Positions 37,705 through 47,095 of a DNA stretch of 64,000 nucleotides are shown here, in pieces. The stretch is from positions 5,685,501 through 5,749,500 of the forward strand of contig NZ_CP130630.1 in the NCBI RefSeq assembly GCF_030551255.1, given 5' to 3'. Within the stretch, counting starts at the first letter, position 1. Every line of letters begins with the position of its first letter. Source of the stretch: Streptomyces sp. NL15-2K. GTDB taxonomy: Bacteria; Actinomycetota; Actinomycetes; Streptomycetales; Streptomycetaceae. Both the position numbers and the translations under genes were made by a program. Under the pieces are notes generated by a model. That model saw only the letters and a list, made by a program, of their open reading frames with translations. It was not told the DNA's origin and ran no database searches.

Positions 37705-37853
37705 TCGGTTCTGCGCGCGAAGAACCGCGCGACCAAGGCTAGTTGACTCTCTGTCAGTGTCCAATCACGGTAGCGACAGAGACCTATCGACATATTTATA
37801 GTTGGGCCCTGCCTCGGAGCTGGGAGAAGGGCAGGGAACAGGAGGGCGTCGCC

Positions 37854-38831
37854 ATGGATCTGGCCTTGCTGCGCACCTTTGTGACGGTGCACCGGGCCGG
37901 CTCCTTCACCCGCGCCGCCGCGCTGCTCGGCCTGTCCCAGCCGGCCGTGACCTCGCAGATCCGCACCCTGGAGCGGCAATTAGGGCGCCCGCTGTTCCTG
38001 CGGCAGGCCCGTGGGGTGACCCCGACGACCATCGGCGACGAGCTCGCCCACAAGGCCGCGCCGCATCTCGACGCCCTGGTGGAGATCGCCGAGACCGGGC
38101 TCGACGACGAGTCCTCCCTGCGGACACTGCACCTCGCCGGGCCTCCCGAGTTCACCGCCGAGCGGGCGCTGCCCGCGCTCACGGAGCTGACCGGCGAGGA
38201 CGGCCAGGGCTTCGCCCTGCGCGCATCCTTCGGGAACGCCGAGGAAGTGCTGGAGGGGCTGGCCGCCGGGCATCACGATCTGGCCATCAGTACGGCCCGT
38301 CCGCGCGGCGCCCTGCTCACGGCGACTGCGCTCTGCGACGAAGAGCACGTTCTGGTCGCCGCCCCGCGCTGGGCCGAGATACTCGGTTCCGGGAGGCAGC
38401 ACCCCAAGGGAGCTCGGGCACTGGAGGCCCTCGCCACGGTCGAGGGGACACGGTGCCCGGAGAACGTCCCTTTGATCAAGGGAGCGCCCGAGCTGGAGAA
38501 CGTCCCCGTGGTCGAGGTGCATGAGTCGCTGCCGTTCGTCTCCCGCTACTGGGCTTCCGTCTTCGACTGCCGCCCGGCCGCCCCGGGCACCGTCATAGTC
38601 CCCGACCTGCGCGCGGTCATCGCCTGCGCGGCCGCGGGCGCCGGGCTGGCGGTGCTGCCCCGCTATCTGTGCGCACCCGCCCTGGAGCGCGGTGACGTCG
38701 TCGCGCTGCACGATCCGGCGGTGCCGCCACTGCGGACGTACTTCTTGGTGGTGCGCACGGGCACGCTGGCGATGCCGCACATCGCGCGGGCCCATGAGTG
38801 GCTCCTGCGGGCGGCTGACGTCTGGTGCTGA
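37854..38831 (+). CDS. LysR-family transcriptional regulator
   Basis: The 325-residue protein has the LysR helix-turn-helix at about 1-60 (LLRTFVTVHRAGSFTRAAALLGLSQPAVTSQIRTLERQLG) and the effector domain from about 90. A strong GGAGG lies eight bases before ATG 37854, excluding the longer frame. Its upstream region is AT-rich (a TATTTATAG stretch near 37794). No divergent partner gene is present, so target genes are unclear. Confidence 0.92.
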   Translation: MDLALLRTFVTVHRAGSFTRAAALLGLSQPAVTSQIRTLERQLGRPLFLRQARGVTPTTIGDELAHKAAPHLDALVEIAETGLDDESSLRTLHLAGPPEFTAERALPALTELTGEDGQGFALRASFGNAEEVLEGLAAGHHDLAISTARPRGALLTATALCDEEHVLVAAPRWAEILGSGRQHPKGARALEALATVEGTRCPENVPLIKGAPELENVPVVEVHESLPFVSRYWASVFDCRPAAPGTVIVPDLRAVIACAAAGAGLAVLPRYLCAPALERGDVVALHDPAVPPLRTYFLVVRTGTLAMPHIARAHEWLLRAADVWC

Positions 38832-38884
38832 GCCTTCTTTGTGGGCTGGTCACGCGGTGCGCTCATCCGATGACCTTTCGCGAT

Positions 38885-38898
38885 GTTTCACGTGGAAC
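38885..38898. other. parS-like site, one mismatch
   Basis: GTTTCACGTGGAAC lies 22 bases before the Nudix start codon. One base of the right half differs from parS. Confidence 0.5.
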
Positions 38899-38919
38899 CA
38901 GCTGGGCCACATTTCTCCC

Positions 38920-39402
38920 ATGACCGTCCGACCCGTGGTCAAGCGCACCGCCCGTGCCGTTCTGCTGGACGGTGACGACCTGATCCTCATCAAGCGCACC
39001 AAGCCCGGTCTGGATCCCTACTGGCTCACTCCCGGCGGCGGGGTCGAGCCGACGGACACGACCGTCGTCGACGCCCTGCACCGCGAGGTGTACGAGGAAC
39101 TCGGCGCCAAGATCACCGATGTCGTGCCGTGCTTCGTCGACACCGTCGAGCACATCGGCGACGACGGCGGCGCGACCGGCGTGAAGGTGCAGCACTTCTT
39201 CGTCTGCCGGCTGGAGTCCATGGACCCGGCCCTGCGGCACGGTCCCGAGGTGGACGAGCCCATCGGCGAGTACGAGATCGTCCGGGTGCCGTTCACGCGC
39301 GTCGGGATCGCCTCCGTCCATCTCGTACCGCTGTCCCTGCGGCACTATCTGGACGGCAACATCGAAGGTGTACGCGCCATGCACGCACCCGACCTGGGCT
39401 GA
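38920..39402 (+). CDS. Nudix hydrolase
   Basis: This 160-residue Nudix protein has the metal-binding box GGGVEPTDTTVVDALHREVYEELGA, which matches Gx5Ex7REUxEExGU. It hydrolyses a nucleoside diphosphate linked to another group; the precise substrate (oxidised nucleotides, sugar nucleotides, NADH) is unknown. It ends 13 bases from the convergent globin-reductase gene. ATG 38920 has no strong ribosome-binding site. Confidence 0.9.
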   Translation: MTVRPVVKRTARAVLLDGDDLILIKRTKPGLDPYWLTPGGGVEPTDTTVVDALHREVYEELGAKITDVVPCFVDTVEHIGDDGGATGVKVQHFFVCRLESMDPALRHGPEVDEPIGEYEIVRVPFTRVGIASVHLVPLSLRHYLDGNIEGVRAMHAPDLG

Positions 39403-39415
39403 TGCCCCACATCTG

Positions 39416-41038
39416 TCACTGAGCCGTGGCGACGAGCTCTTCCACCGAGTCGTGGCGTATGCGCTCCGAGGGAACGCCGATGTCCCTGAGCGCGTCGACC
39501 CCGCTGCGGATCATTCCGGGCGGGCCCGAGAGATAGGCGTCGTACTCGTTCCACGGGCCGTACTCGCGTACGGCGTCGGGAAGCTGGAGATGCGCCTGCT
39601 GGTCGACGACCGCGCGGACCGAGAGCCACGGGTGGGACTGCTGGAGCCTGAGCATCGTGTCGATGTCGTAGAGGTCGTGGTCGGTGCGGGCGCCGTAGAA
39701 CACCTCGACCGGGCGGCGTTCGCCGTGCTCGGCGACGTCCTCGACGAGCGCCTTGATGGGGGCTATACCGGTGCCACCGCCCAGACAGAGCAGGCCGCTG
39801 TCGGTGGTGTGGTCCACGGTCATCGAACCGGCGGGCGGACCGAGCCGGATGATGTCGCCGGGCCGGGCGCGGTGCACCAGGGCGTTGGAGACCCAGCCGG
39901 CGGGGACGGCCTTCACGTGGAACGACAGCAGACCGTCGGAGCGAGGGGCCGAGGCGAAGGAGTAGTGCCGCCAGATCCGCGGCCACCAGGGCGTCTCCAC
40001 GCTCGCGTACTGCCCGGCGAGGAAGGGATAGGGCTGGTCGGGGCGGACGGTGACGACCGCGACGTCCTGCGTTCTGAGGTCGTGCGACACGACCTCCGCG
40101 TACCACCAGGCGGGAGCGCGCATCTCGTCCGCGGCCGCAGCGTCGATCATGACCTGCGAGATCGTCGTGTACGTGCGGACCCAGGCCGCCTCCGTCTCGG
40201 CGGTCCAGATGCCGGCGGCGTACTTGCTCAGCGCGCCGATGAGGCACTCACCGACGGCCGGGTAGTGCTCGGCCCGGGTGCCGTACTTGCGGTGGCCGCG
40301 ACCGAGGTTCTGCAGGTAGTCGACGAGGACATCGGTGTTGTCTATGTGCTCGGCCGCGGTGAGCAGCGCCTTGAGCAGGCGGTCCCGTTGGGTGTCCATC
40401 GCTGCCGGGAACAGCGACCTCAGGTCGGGGTGGCGTACGAAGAGCAACGCGTAGAAGTACGACGTGACCTTGTCGGCCACGGGGCCGACCTCGGCCATGG
40501 TCCGGCGGATCAGCACGGCGTCCGGGGAGGCATCACCGGGCGGGACGGCGCGCTGGGCGGGGACGCGCTGTTCGGCGGGCGGGGGTTCGGTGGACGGTGC
40601 TTGGGCTGGTGGTGCCTGTGGCGCCCACGCGGGCGGCGCTTGAGTGGCCGGGGCTTGGGACTGGGCGGATATCGAGGGCGATATCGCGGACGCCTGTATC
40701 GGGGCGGGCTCGCCGGTCGAGGCGGGCTGTACGTCGGCGGTCGCCCCGGAGTGCCGCCGGTGACCGGCGGCCACGGTGGGCTGTGGTTCGCCGGCGGCCT
40801 GGCCTGGCTGCGGTGCGTCGCCGGTCGTCGAGGCGGGCGGTGCGGTGTCCTCTGCCGACGGATTCGTGCCAGTGCCTGTCGCCGTCCGGCCCACTGGGCG
40901 CATCGCGGCCAGACGGCGGCCCTCGGCCGTCTCCTCATCGCTGCCGGAAGTCGCCGCCGGCTGCTTGCGCGGCGTGAACCAGCCGCCCCCGCCGCCGGAA
41001 GTGCCGTTGTCGGCCGGCGTGGTGGTCGGAGCGTCCAT
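39416..41038 (-). CDS. Flavohaemoglobin-like protein with long Pro/Ala-rich N-terminal extension
   Basis: The 540-residue protein contains a globin domain (about 172-300; YFYALLFVRHPDLRSLF, proximal His249 in GRGHRKYG) and a ferredoxin-reductase-like domain (about 305-540) with FAD motif RHYSFAS and NAD(P) motif GGGTGIAPI. This is the flavohaemoglobin plan, enzymes that turn nitric oxide into nitrate. The first 170 residues are disordered, rich in Pro/Ala/Gln/Thr, and not part of standard flavohaemoglobins. A GAGG precedes ATG 41038; the upstream frame is not homologous. The extension has no signal peptide. Confidence 0.9.
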   Translation of the reverse strand: MDAPTTTPADNGTSGGGGGWFTPRKQPAATSGSDEETAEGRRLAAMRPVGRTATGTGTNPSAEDTAPPASTTGDAPQPGQAAGEPQPTVAAGHRRHSGATADVQPASTGEPAPIQASAISPSISAQSQAPATQAPPAWAPQAPPAQAPSTEPPPAEQRVPAQRAVPPGDASPDAVLIRRTMAEVGPVADKVTSYFYALLFVRHPDLRSLFPAAMDTQRDRLLKALLTAAEHIDNTDVLVDYLQNLGRGHRKYGTRAEHYPAVGECLIGALSKYAAGIWTAETEAAWVRTYTTISQVMIDAAAADEMRAPAWWYAEVVSHDLRTQDVAVVTVRPDQPYPFLAGQYASVETPWWPRIWRHYSFASAPRSDGLLSFHVKAVPAGWVSNALVHRARPGDIIRLGPPAGSMTVDHTTDSGLLCLGGGTGIAPIKALVEDVAEHGERRPVEVFYGARTDHDLYDIDTMLRLQQSHPWLSVRAVVDQQAHLQLPDAVREYGPWNEYDAYLSGPPGMIRSGVDALRDIGVPSERIRHDSVEELVATAQ

Positions 41039-41459
41039 GGTGTGCCTCGCCTCGAACATCTTTCGGTCGGTCTGCGCACTTCCTCGGTCGGGAGGTGCCT
41101 GCTTTCCCCCGCAGACGGCTTGCTTCCTTGTTCGCTGCCCGCAGCCAAGGTGGCCACATTCAACTCGTGTTCCGGCTCTGTACGGACAAGTAAGGCGAGA
41201 GTGTGACATTGGCCGCAGCACTCTCATCGCAGCGTCCCACTCGGCATGACGCTCCGGCCGCATAACCGGAAATGCGGGTCTTCGATCTCTCCGTCCCGTT
41301 AAGCTGCATGGCCTTGCTCTCGGCCCGCACAGGGTGCCCAGGAGACGCGGCCCCACCCGGACACGAACCGGAGTCGACCATACCGGCCACTGCTCCGCAC
41401 ACAAGTCCCCCCCTCCTCCACCATGAATGCGAGCGGGAGCGAACCGTCAATTCCTTCAA
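41039..41459. other. 421-bp region between the globin gene and a HAD gene
   Basis: No gene, tRNA or clear hairpin was recognised. It must contain the globin promoter on the minus strand, and the 3' end of the HAD transcript. Open frames here are GC-rich shadows. Confidence 0.5.
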
Positions 41460-42092
41460 TTACCGGGCGTGCCGCACCAATTCATAGGCTTCCCACAGAT
41501 CCCCGCCCATGTAGGAGTGAGTCGATATACCGGACAGATGACGGTCGGCATTGATCGCGACGGAGGTCGGCACCGCGCCGAAGAGGTCCTTGTCCGACAT
41601 CGAGTCGCCATACGCAACGCAGTCGGCCCGCGTCAGCCCGAACTCCTCGCACAACCGGTCGGCTATCAGGACCTTGGCCGCGGCACTGAGCACGCCGGCC
41701 GGGTCCACAGGCTCGGTGAAGGGTACGGCGGGAAAACTGGATCCGTACGCCGCATGGGCACCCCAGCCAGTGAGCCGCTCCACGAAGAACGAGGGTGAGA
41801 GCGACACCACGGCGCAGTAGTCGCCGTTCCTCCTGATCTCCGCCCACACATCACGGATACGGGCCAGCCACGGGGCCCCCTCGAAGGCCGCTGTCACATG
41901 CGCCTCGGTGAGTTCCGCCCAGAGGGCGTGCACCCGCGTCGCGTACTCGGGCGGTCCGATCAGCCCCGCTCCGATCGCCTGATCGAGCGCCACCGCCTCG
42001 GCTTCCAGGCCGAGTTGCCGGGAAATCTCCACCGGGGCGGTGGAGCCGTGCAACAACGTGCCGTCGAGATCGAAGAGATGAAGTCTCGCCAT
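41460..42092 (-). CDS. HAD-IB phosphoserine-phosphatase-like hydrolase
   Basis: The 210-residue protein has motif I FDLDGTLLHGST (Asp8/Asp10 in the numbering from ATG 42092), motif II VSLSPSFF, a motif III Lys in the second half, and motif IV AYGDSMSDKDL. It resembles SerB-like and HAD-IB proteins of actinobacteria. It may act on serine phosphate or another small phosphate ester. TAGCCT lies about a dozen bases before the ATG, suggesting a leaderless transcript; an upstream ATG eleven codons earlier is possible. Confidence 0.85.
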   Translation of the reverse strand: MARLHLFDLDGTLLHGSTAPVEISRQLGLEAEAVALDQAIGAGLIGPPEYATRVHALWAELTEAHVTAAFEGAPWLARIRDVWAEIRRNGDYCAVVSLSPSFFVERLTGWGAHAAYGSSFPAVPFTEPVDPAGVLSAAAKVLIADRLCEEFGLTRADCVAYGDSMSDKDLFGAVPTSVAINADRHLSGISTHSYMGGDLWEAYELVRHAR

Positions 42093-42160
42093 GTCGGGTA
42101 AGGCTACGGGCACAGTTTCGCGCATTGCGATCGGCGTCTGGACCGTCTCCGTTCGTCGGT

Positions 42161-42174
42161 GTTTCACGTGAAAC
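42161..42174. other. parS site
   Basis: Perfect GTTTCACGTGAAAC in the divergent region between the HAD gene and the GNAT gene. Confidence 0.92.
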
Positions 42175-42285
42175 ATCTTGCGTCTACCACCAGGCTGTGC
42201 GGTTGGCCATGACATGGCCAAAAGCTCGTACGTCCACCCGGAAACAGGTGGACGTCGAGGGCACTCGTCGGACAGCCTGACGTGC

Positions 42286-43152
42286 GTGCCGACCTCTTCC
42301 TCCACTGCTCTGCCCATTCGCCGTCTGACGCTTCGCGATCTCACCGCCTGCGCCGACTTGTCCGAGGACCGGGGGTGGCCACGCGAGGAGCACAAGTGGG
42401 GCTTCCTCCTCGCGGCCGGGAAGGGCTACGGCATCGACGATCCCGGCGGCGGGCTCGTCAGCGCCTGCGTGGTCACCGAGTACGGACCTCAAGATCGCCC
42501 CGACCTCGGGGCCATCGGCATGGTGCTGGTCGCCGAGCGGCATGCCCGCCAGGGCGTCGGACGCCGGCTGATGCGTCACATCGTCTCGGCGATGGGCACC
42601 ACACCGCTGACGCTGCATGCGACGCCGTACGGCCGCCCGCTCTACGAGGAACTCGGCTTCAAGGTCACCGGCCGAGCGGAAATGCTGTGCGGGCGCTTCA
42701 CTCCTGGTGAGCGGGAGTCCGAGATGGTCACGCGCGCGGCGACCGCCGAGGACCTCACCGCCATCCTCCGTCTCGACGCGGAGGTGTTCGGCGCCGATCG
42801 CACGCACATCGTGACCCGGCTGCCCGCCTTCGCCGACCAGTTGCGCGTCGTCGAGGAAAGCGGCCGGATCATCGGCTACGCGGCCGCCTGGCCCAACATG
42901 GACACGCACGTGGTCGGCCCGCTGATCGCCCGCGACACACAGACCGCCAAGGCTCTGGTCTCCTCCCTCGCCGCCCACACCGACCGCCCGCTGCGCACCG
43001 ACATCGACGTACGGCACGAAGAGCTGCTGGCGTGGGCGAAGGATCACGGCCTGGCGCCCATCGCCTTCAACGCGGTCATGACCTACGGCATCGCGGAGCT
43101 CCCCGGAGACTGGAAACGACGATTCGCTCCGGTGACGGTGGCGGCAGGCTGA
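42286..43152 (+). CDS. GNAT acetyltransferase-fold protein with a second GNAT-like domain
   Basis: The 288-residue protein starts with a GNAT domain (motif A LGAIGMVLVAERHARQGVGRRLM near 85-105). A second, GNAT-like half follows from about residue 145. Tandem GNAT proteins acetylate small molecules or proteins; the substrate is unknown. The start is uncertain: GTG 42286 is preferred because upstream codons (from ATG 42178, right after parS) look non-coding. No good ribosome-binding site is visible. Confidence 0.8.
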   Translation: MPTSSSTALPIRRLTLRDLTACADLSEDRGWPREEHKWGFLLAAGKGYGIDDPGGGLVSACVVTEYGPQDRPDLGAIGMVLVAERHARQGVGRRLMRHIVSAMGTTPLTLHATPYGRPLYEELGFKVTGRAEMLCGRFTPGERESEMVTRAATAEDLTAILRLDAEVFGADRTHIVTRLPAFADQLRVVEESGRIIGYAAAWPNMDTHVVGPLIARDTQTAKALVSSLAAHTDRPLRTDIDVRHEELLAWAKDHGLAPIAFNAVMTYGIAELPGDWKRRFAPVTVAAG

Positions 43153-43210
43153 GCCTCTCCGAGAGCGCGACGCCGACCTCGCGCAGGGCACTCATGCGTA
43201 GAGTGCGGTC

Positions 43211-43663
43211 ATGGGAGATCTTGAGATGCGGCCCGCCACGGCTGAGGACGTCCCGGCGATCGTCGCCATGCTCGCCGATGACCCGTTGGGTGCCCAGCGT
43301 GAGTCACCGGACGACTTGGCCCCGTATCTGGCGGCGCTGGAGCGCGTCATGTCCGACCCCAACCAGCATGTGGTCGTCGCTGTCCGCAAGGGCCGTGTCG
43401 TCGGCACACTGCAGCTCACGATCATTCCCGGCTTGTCCCGGCGCGGCTCGACCAGGTCGATCATTGAGGGCGTGCGCGTCCACGCCGACGAGCGCGGCAG
43501 TGGCTTGGGTACGCAGTTGATCGAGTGGGCGATCGACGAATCCCGGCGTCAGAACTGCCGACTGGTCCAGCTCACCTCCGACAACACCCGCACGGACGCC
43601 CACCGCTTCTATGAGCGCCTCGGCTTCACGGCTTCCCACGTGGGCTTCAAGCTCCCGCTGTGA
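43211..43663 (+). CDS. GNAT-family N-acetyltransferase
   Basis: This 150-residue single-domain GNAT protein has motif A with IIEGVRVHADERGSGLGTQLIEWAI (acetyl-CoA pyrophosphate loop RGSGLG) and motif B with DAHRFYERLGF. It follows the tandem GNAT gene by 58 bases, so they may be co-transcribed. The substrate is unknown. Confidence 0.9.
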   Translation: MGDLEMRPATAEDVPAIVAMLADDPLGAQRESPDDLAPYLAALERVMSDPNQHVVVAVRKGRVVGTLQLTIIPGLSRRGSTRSIIEGVRVHADERGSGLGTQLIEWAIDESRRQNCRLVQLTSDNTRTDAHRFYERLGFTASHVGFKLPL

Positions 43664-43666
43664 CCC

Positions 43667-43704
43667 GTCAAGGGTCCTGTTTCACGTGAAACAGGACCCT
43701 TGAC
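43667..43704. terminator. 38-bp perfect palindrome containing parS at a convergent junction
   Basis: Arms GTCAAGGGTCCT (43667-43678) and AGGACCCTTGAC (43693-43704) flank a parS site, giving 38 bases of uninterrupted dyad symmetry. It sits between the ends of the GNAT gene and the beta-lactamase-like gene and probably doubles as a bidirectional terminator. Confidence 0.82.
43679..43692. other. parS site at the centre of the 38-bp palindrome
   Basis: Perfect GTTTCACGTGAAAC between convergent genes. Confidence 0.93.
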
Positions 43705-43717
43705 GCCGTGAGCGCGC

Positions 43718-45103
43718 CTATCCGATACCCCGCCACCCTTCGGGGTCGACACCGCCGGGCACGGAAGCCCCCTCGTCGTACGGCTGACGCGTCAGGACGA
43801 AGGACCCGAGGTCCAGATGGCTCACCGATCCGTCCGGACGCCGTACGGCCTTCAGGAGCTCCCCGGCGTAATAGCCCTCCAGGCCCGTCCAGGTGCCGTC
43901 GCCGTTCGCCCGGAACCGCGAGCGACGGCCATTGCCGGACAGGGGCTCCAGTGAGACGAGCCCGTCGGCCGTCAGACGCAGGGCAAAGGCATGTGTCCCC
44001 CAGTACCACTGACCCGCCAGCTCCAGCACGGAGGCGTCGACTTCGGTCAAGGGGCGCCATGGATCAGGAATGCGCGGCTCGGCCTCGGCGACGATCCGTA
44101 CGAGATCGGCACCAACGGCCCATGGCAGCGGGCCGGACGTGCAATTGGCCAGCACCACCGCCGCGACGTCGTCCGCCACGCTGATGGTGAGGTTGGCCAG
44201 GAAGCCCGGCAGCGAACCCGAGTGCCCCACGAGCAGCCGGCCGTCCCCGTACTGGATCTGCAGTCCGAGGCCGTACGTCATGCCGTCCGCGACATCCGCG
44301 GCCTCGGCCGGCGCTGCGGGCATCCGCATCTCCCGCACGGTCCGGGCACTCAGCACCCGGTCGTCCCCCTTCGCCAGGAAGACGGCGAACCGCGCCAAGT
44401 CTCCGCTGGTGGACCAGAGTTGACCGGCCGGAGCCATACGACCGAGGTCCTCGGCGGGCTCGGGCAGCAGCACATCGGCCCAGGGGTGCACCGCCCAGCC
44501 GCCCGCGTGCGGCGCCTGCGGTCGCGTACTCGTACGGTCGAGGCCCAGAGGTTCGAGCACTTCGCGCCGCAATACCTCCTCCCACGGAGCCCCGCGCAGC
44601 TTCTCGACGAGCGCGCCCAGCAGGGTGTAACCGGGGTTGGAGTAGTGGAATCGACGGCCGGCCGGGTGCAGGAAGGGCTGCTCGCCCAGCACGTCGGCGA
44701 GTTCGGGCCGCAAGGATCCCGGGGTGCGTTCCCACCACGGAGCGGGTGACTCGGCGGCCAGTCCGCTCGTGTGGGCGAGGAGTTCGGCGATCGTGGCCTC
44801 CCCCGCGCCGGTTCCCGGCACGTGCTTCTCCAGTGGATCACTGAGGTCCAGCGCTCCCTCGTCCCGCAGCCGTAGTACGAGAACGGCGGTGAAGGTCTTG
44901 GTGATCGAGCCGATCCGGTACTGCACGTTCTGATCGGGCCCGTGCCCGTCCACCGAGGTTCGCGCGCCGTGCCACACGGTTCGCCCGTCTCGGACGACGG
45001 CAGCGACGAGCGAGGGGGCCCGCCCTTCGGCCTGGGCCACAGCGATCCGGTGCAGCAGCGCCCTACGCGTGCCGGGAAGCAGCTCTTCCTGAGGTGTCGT
45101 CAT
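43718..45103 (-). CDS. Serine beta-lactamase family protein (class C-like)
   Basis: The 461-residue protein has the SxxK motif SITK (Ser66, Lys69), a YSN motif in the middle (HYSNPGY), and HSGSLPG as the third motif. After the hydrolase domain a C-terminal domain of about 120 residues follows. There is no signal peptide, so it is a cytoplasmic esterase or peptidase-like enzyme rather than a resistance beta-lactamase. ATG 45103 is used; fourteen upstream codons are unsupported. The substrate is unknown. Confidence 0.88.
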   Translation of the reverse strand: MTTPQEELLPGTRRALLHRIAVAQAEGRAPSLVAAVVRDGRTVWHGARTSVDGHGPDQNVQYRIGSITKTFTAVLVLRLRDEGALDLSDPLEKHVPGTGAGEATIAELLAHTSGLAAESPAPWWERTPGSLRPELADVLGEQPFLHPAGRRFHYSNPGYTLLGALVEKLRGAPWEEVLRREVLEPLGLDRTSTRPQAPHAGGWAVHPWADVLLPEPAEDLGRMAPAGQLWSTSGDLARFAVFLAKGDDRVLSARTVREMRMPAAPAEAADVADGMTYGLGLQIQYGDGRLLVGHSGSLPGFLANLTISVADDVAAVVLANCTSGPLPWAVGADLVRIVAEAEPRIPDPWRPLTEVDASVLELAGQWYWGTHAFALRLTADGLVSLEPLSGNGRRSRFRANGDGTWTGLEGYYAGELLKAVRRPDGSVSHLDLGSFVLTRQPYDEGASVPGGVDPEGWRGIG

Positions 45104-45163
45104 GCCCCCAGTCCATCCCGTGGGGCACTCGGGCGTCGAGCTCATTTACCCCAGGGTGGTCGG

Positions 45164-46642
45164 TCAGGTCTGGGCCATGTCCACGAAGCGTGAGTAGTGG
45201 CCCTGGAAGGCGACCGTGATCGTCGCCGTCGGGCCGTTACGGTGCTTGGCCACGATCAGGTCGGCCTCGCCCGCACGCGGGGACTCCTTCTCGTAGGCGT
45301 CCTCGCGGTGCAGCAGGATGACCATGTCGGCGTCCTGCTCGATGGAGCCGGACTCACGCAGGTCGGAGACCATCGGCTTCTTGTCCGTGCGCTGTTCCGG
45401 ACCGCGGTTGAGCTGGGAGAGCGCGATGACCGGGAGTTCCAGCTCCTTGGCCAGCAGCTTGAGGTTTCGGGACATGTCCGAGACCTCCTGCTGACGGCTC
45501 TCGGCCCTCTTGGAACCGCCGGACTGCATCAGCTGGAGGTAGTCGATGACGACCAGCTTGAGGTCGTTGCGTTGCTTGAGGCGGCGGCACTTGGCGCGGA
45601 TCTCCATCATCGACAGGTTCGGGGAGTCGTCGATGTAGAGCGGGGCGGCCGAGACGTCCGGCATTCTTCGGGCCAGACGCGTCCAGTCCTCGTCGGTCAT
45701 CGTGCCGGAACGCATGTGGTGCAGGGCGACGCGGGCCTCGGCGGACAGCAGACGCATCGCGATCTCGTTGCGGCCCATTTCGAGGGAGAAGATGACGCTC
45801 GGCAGGTTGTTCTTGATCGACGCCGCGCGTGCGAAGTCCAGTGCGAGCGTGGACTTACCCATGGCGGGACGGGCGGCGATGACGATCATCTGGCCGGGGT
45901 GCAGGCCGTTGGTGAGCGAGTCGAAGTCGGTGAACCCCGTGGGGACACCGGTCATCTCGCCGCTGCGTGAACCGATCGCCTCGATCTCGTCGAGCGCGCC
46001 CTCCATGATGTCGCCGAGCGGCAGGTAGTCCTCGCTGGTGCGCTGCTCGGTGACCGCGTAGATCTCGGCCTGCGCCCGGTTGACGATCTCGTCGACGTCG
46101 TCGTCGCCCGCGTATCCCATTTGCGTGATGCGGGTGCCGGCCTCGACCAGCCGACGCAGGACCGCCCGCTCGTGGACGATCTCCGCGTAGTACTCGGCGT
46201 TGGCCGCCGTCGGCACGGTCTGGACAAGCGTGTGCAGATACGAAGCCCCGCCGACCTTGTTGATCTCGCCACGCTTGGTGAGTTCAGCGGCGATCGTGAT
46301 GGGGTCGGCAGGCTCGCCCTTCGCATAGACGTCGAGGATCGCCTGGAAGATCGTCTCGTGCGCGGGCTTGTAGAAGTCGTGGCCCTTGAGCACCTCGACG
46401 ACGTCGGCGATGGCGTCCTTGGACAGGAGCATGCCACCAAGAACGGACTGCTCGGCGTCCAGGTCCTGTGGGGGGACGCGCTCGAAGGACGTACCGCCGC
46501 CGTCCCAGGCGCCGCTCTCCCGGCCGCGCTCGTGCTGCTCGTCGCGACCCGGGGCTCCATCGCTGTGGCGGCGGGAGGCGGGCAGACGATCACTGGGACC
46601 GCTGTCGGCCCACGGGTCGTCCAAGGGCTCGGAAATGCTCAC
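45164..46642 (-). CDS. dnaB: Replicative DNA helicase
   Basis: DnaB unwinds DNA at the replication fork as a hexamer. The 492-residue protein has an N-terminal domain (about 53-155), a linker, and a RecA-like C-terminal ATPase with Walker A RPAMGKST (Lys253), FSLEMGRNEI, Walker B LKLVVIDYLQL, and a late SDLRESGSIEQDADMV segment. There is no intein. The first 50 residues are disordered. The upstream region carries a DnaA-box group, which could link its expression to DnaA. Confidence 0.97.
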   Translation of the reverse strand: MSISEPLDDPWADSGPSDRLPASRRHSDGAPGRDEQHERGRESGAWDGGGTSFERVPPQDLDAEQSVLGGMLLSKDAIADVVEVLKGHDFYKPAHETIFQAILDVYAKGEPADPITIAAELTKRGEINKVGGASYLHTLVQTVPTAANAEYYAEIVHERAVLRRLVEAGTRITQMGYAGDDDVDEIVNRAQAEIYAVTEQRTSEDYLPLGDIMEGALDEIEAIGSRSGEMTGVPTGFTDFDSLTNGLHPGQMIVIAARPAMGKSTLALDFARAASIKNNLPSVIFSLEMGRNEIAMRLLSAEARVALHHMRSGTMTDEDWTRLARRMPDVSAAPLYIDDSPNLSMMEIRAKCRRLKQRNDLKLVVIDYLQLMQSGGSKRAESRQQEVSDMSRNLKLLAKELELPVIALSQLNRGPEQRTDKKPMVSDLRESGSIEQDADMVILLHREDAYEKESPRAGEADLIVAKHRNGPTATITVAFQGHYSRFVDMAQT

Positions 46643-46825
46643 CGAGCCACCTCCTCCCGTCCGCGGAGCGGACCTTCGCCGTGCCCCTCATTTCTACGGC
46701 ACGCCACTGACAAATAAGACGCCCAACTCCGGTTCTGGCGCGTCGGGTTTGTGGTGATTTCTCAGCCGACGGACGGAGCGGGCGCCGGACAACCGTAGGC
46801 CCCCGGGCACCGTCAGCCAATCCGG

Positions 46826-46914
46826 TTATCCACAGGCCATGTGGACGACGGCCCCGATGCTGTGGAGAACTCCGCAAAACCTGTGCACGACACGGTGGAC
46901 AGGCCTGTGAACAA
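46826..46914. other. DnaA-box group 4 upstream of dnaB
   Basis: A perfect box TTATCCACA is at 46826-46834. One-mismatch copies lie on the minus strand at 46840-46848, 46861-46869 and 46906-46914. A further one-mismatch copy is at 47080-47088. Confidence 0.65.
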
Positions 46915-47065
46915 GCCACGACATCTCCCGCGACAACCGACCTGACCTGCTGTTTTCCCGTCCACCGGCTGTGCAGAAGAAAAACTTCCCAAGTCAGATC
47001 AAGATCATTTCGAATGGTGCACAAGAGTGCGCAGCGCGGCACAAGAAGTAAGGGATGCAAGCCAA

Positions 47066-47095
47066 TTGCATCTATTACCTGTGGACGATTAGATT
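47066..47095 (+). promoter_or_regulatory. MATE gene promoter with DnaA-like box in the spacer
   Basis: TTGCAT (47066-47071) and TAGATT (47090-47095) are 18 bases apart and fit -35 and -10 elements. The near-consensus DnaA box at 47080-47088 lies between them. Transcription would start next to the ATG at 47103, giving a leaderless mRNA. Confidence 0.5.

Noticed and set aside
39368..41206. 612-codon plus-strand frame opposite the globin-reductase gene
   Set aside because: The minus-strand frame has clear globin, FAD and NAD motifs; the other frame is low complexity.
41272..41487. Short plus-strand frame in the 421-bp gap
   Set aside because: No ribosome-binding site, no domain and it runs into the opposite HAD gene.
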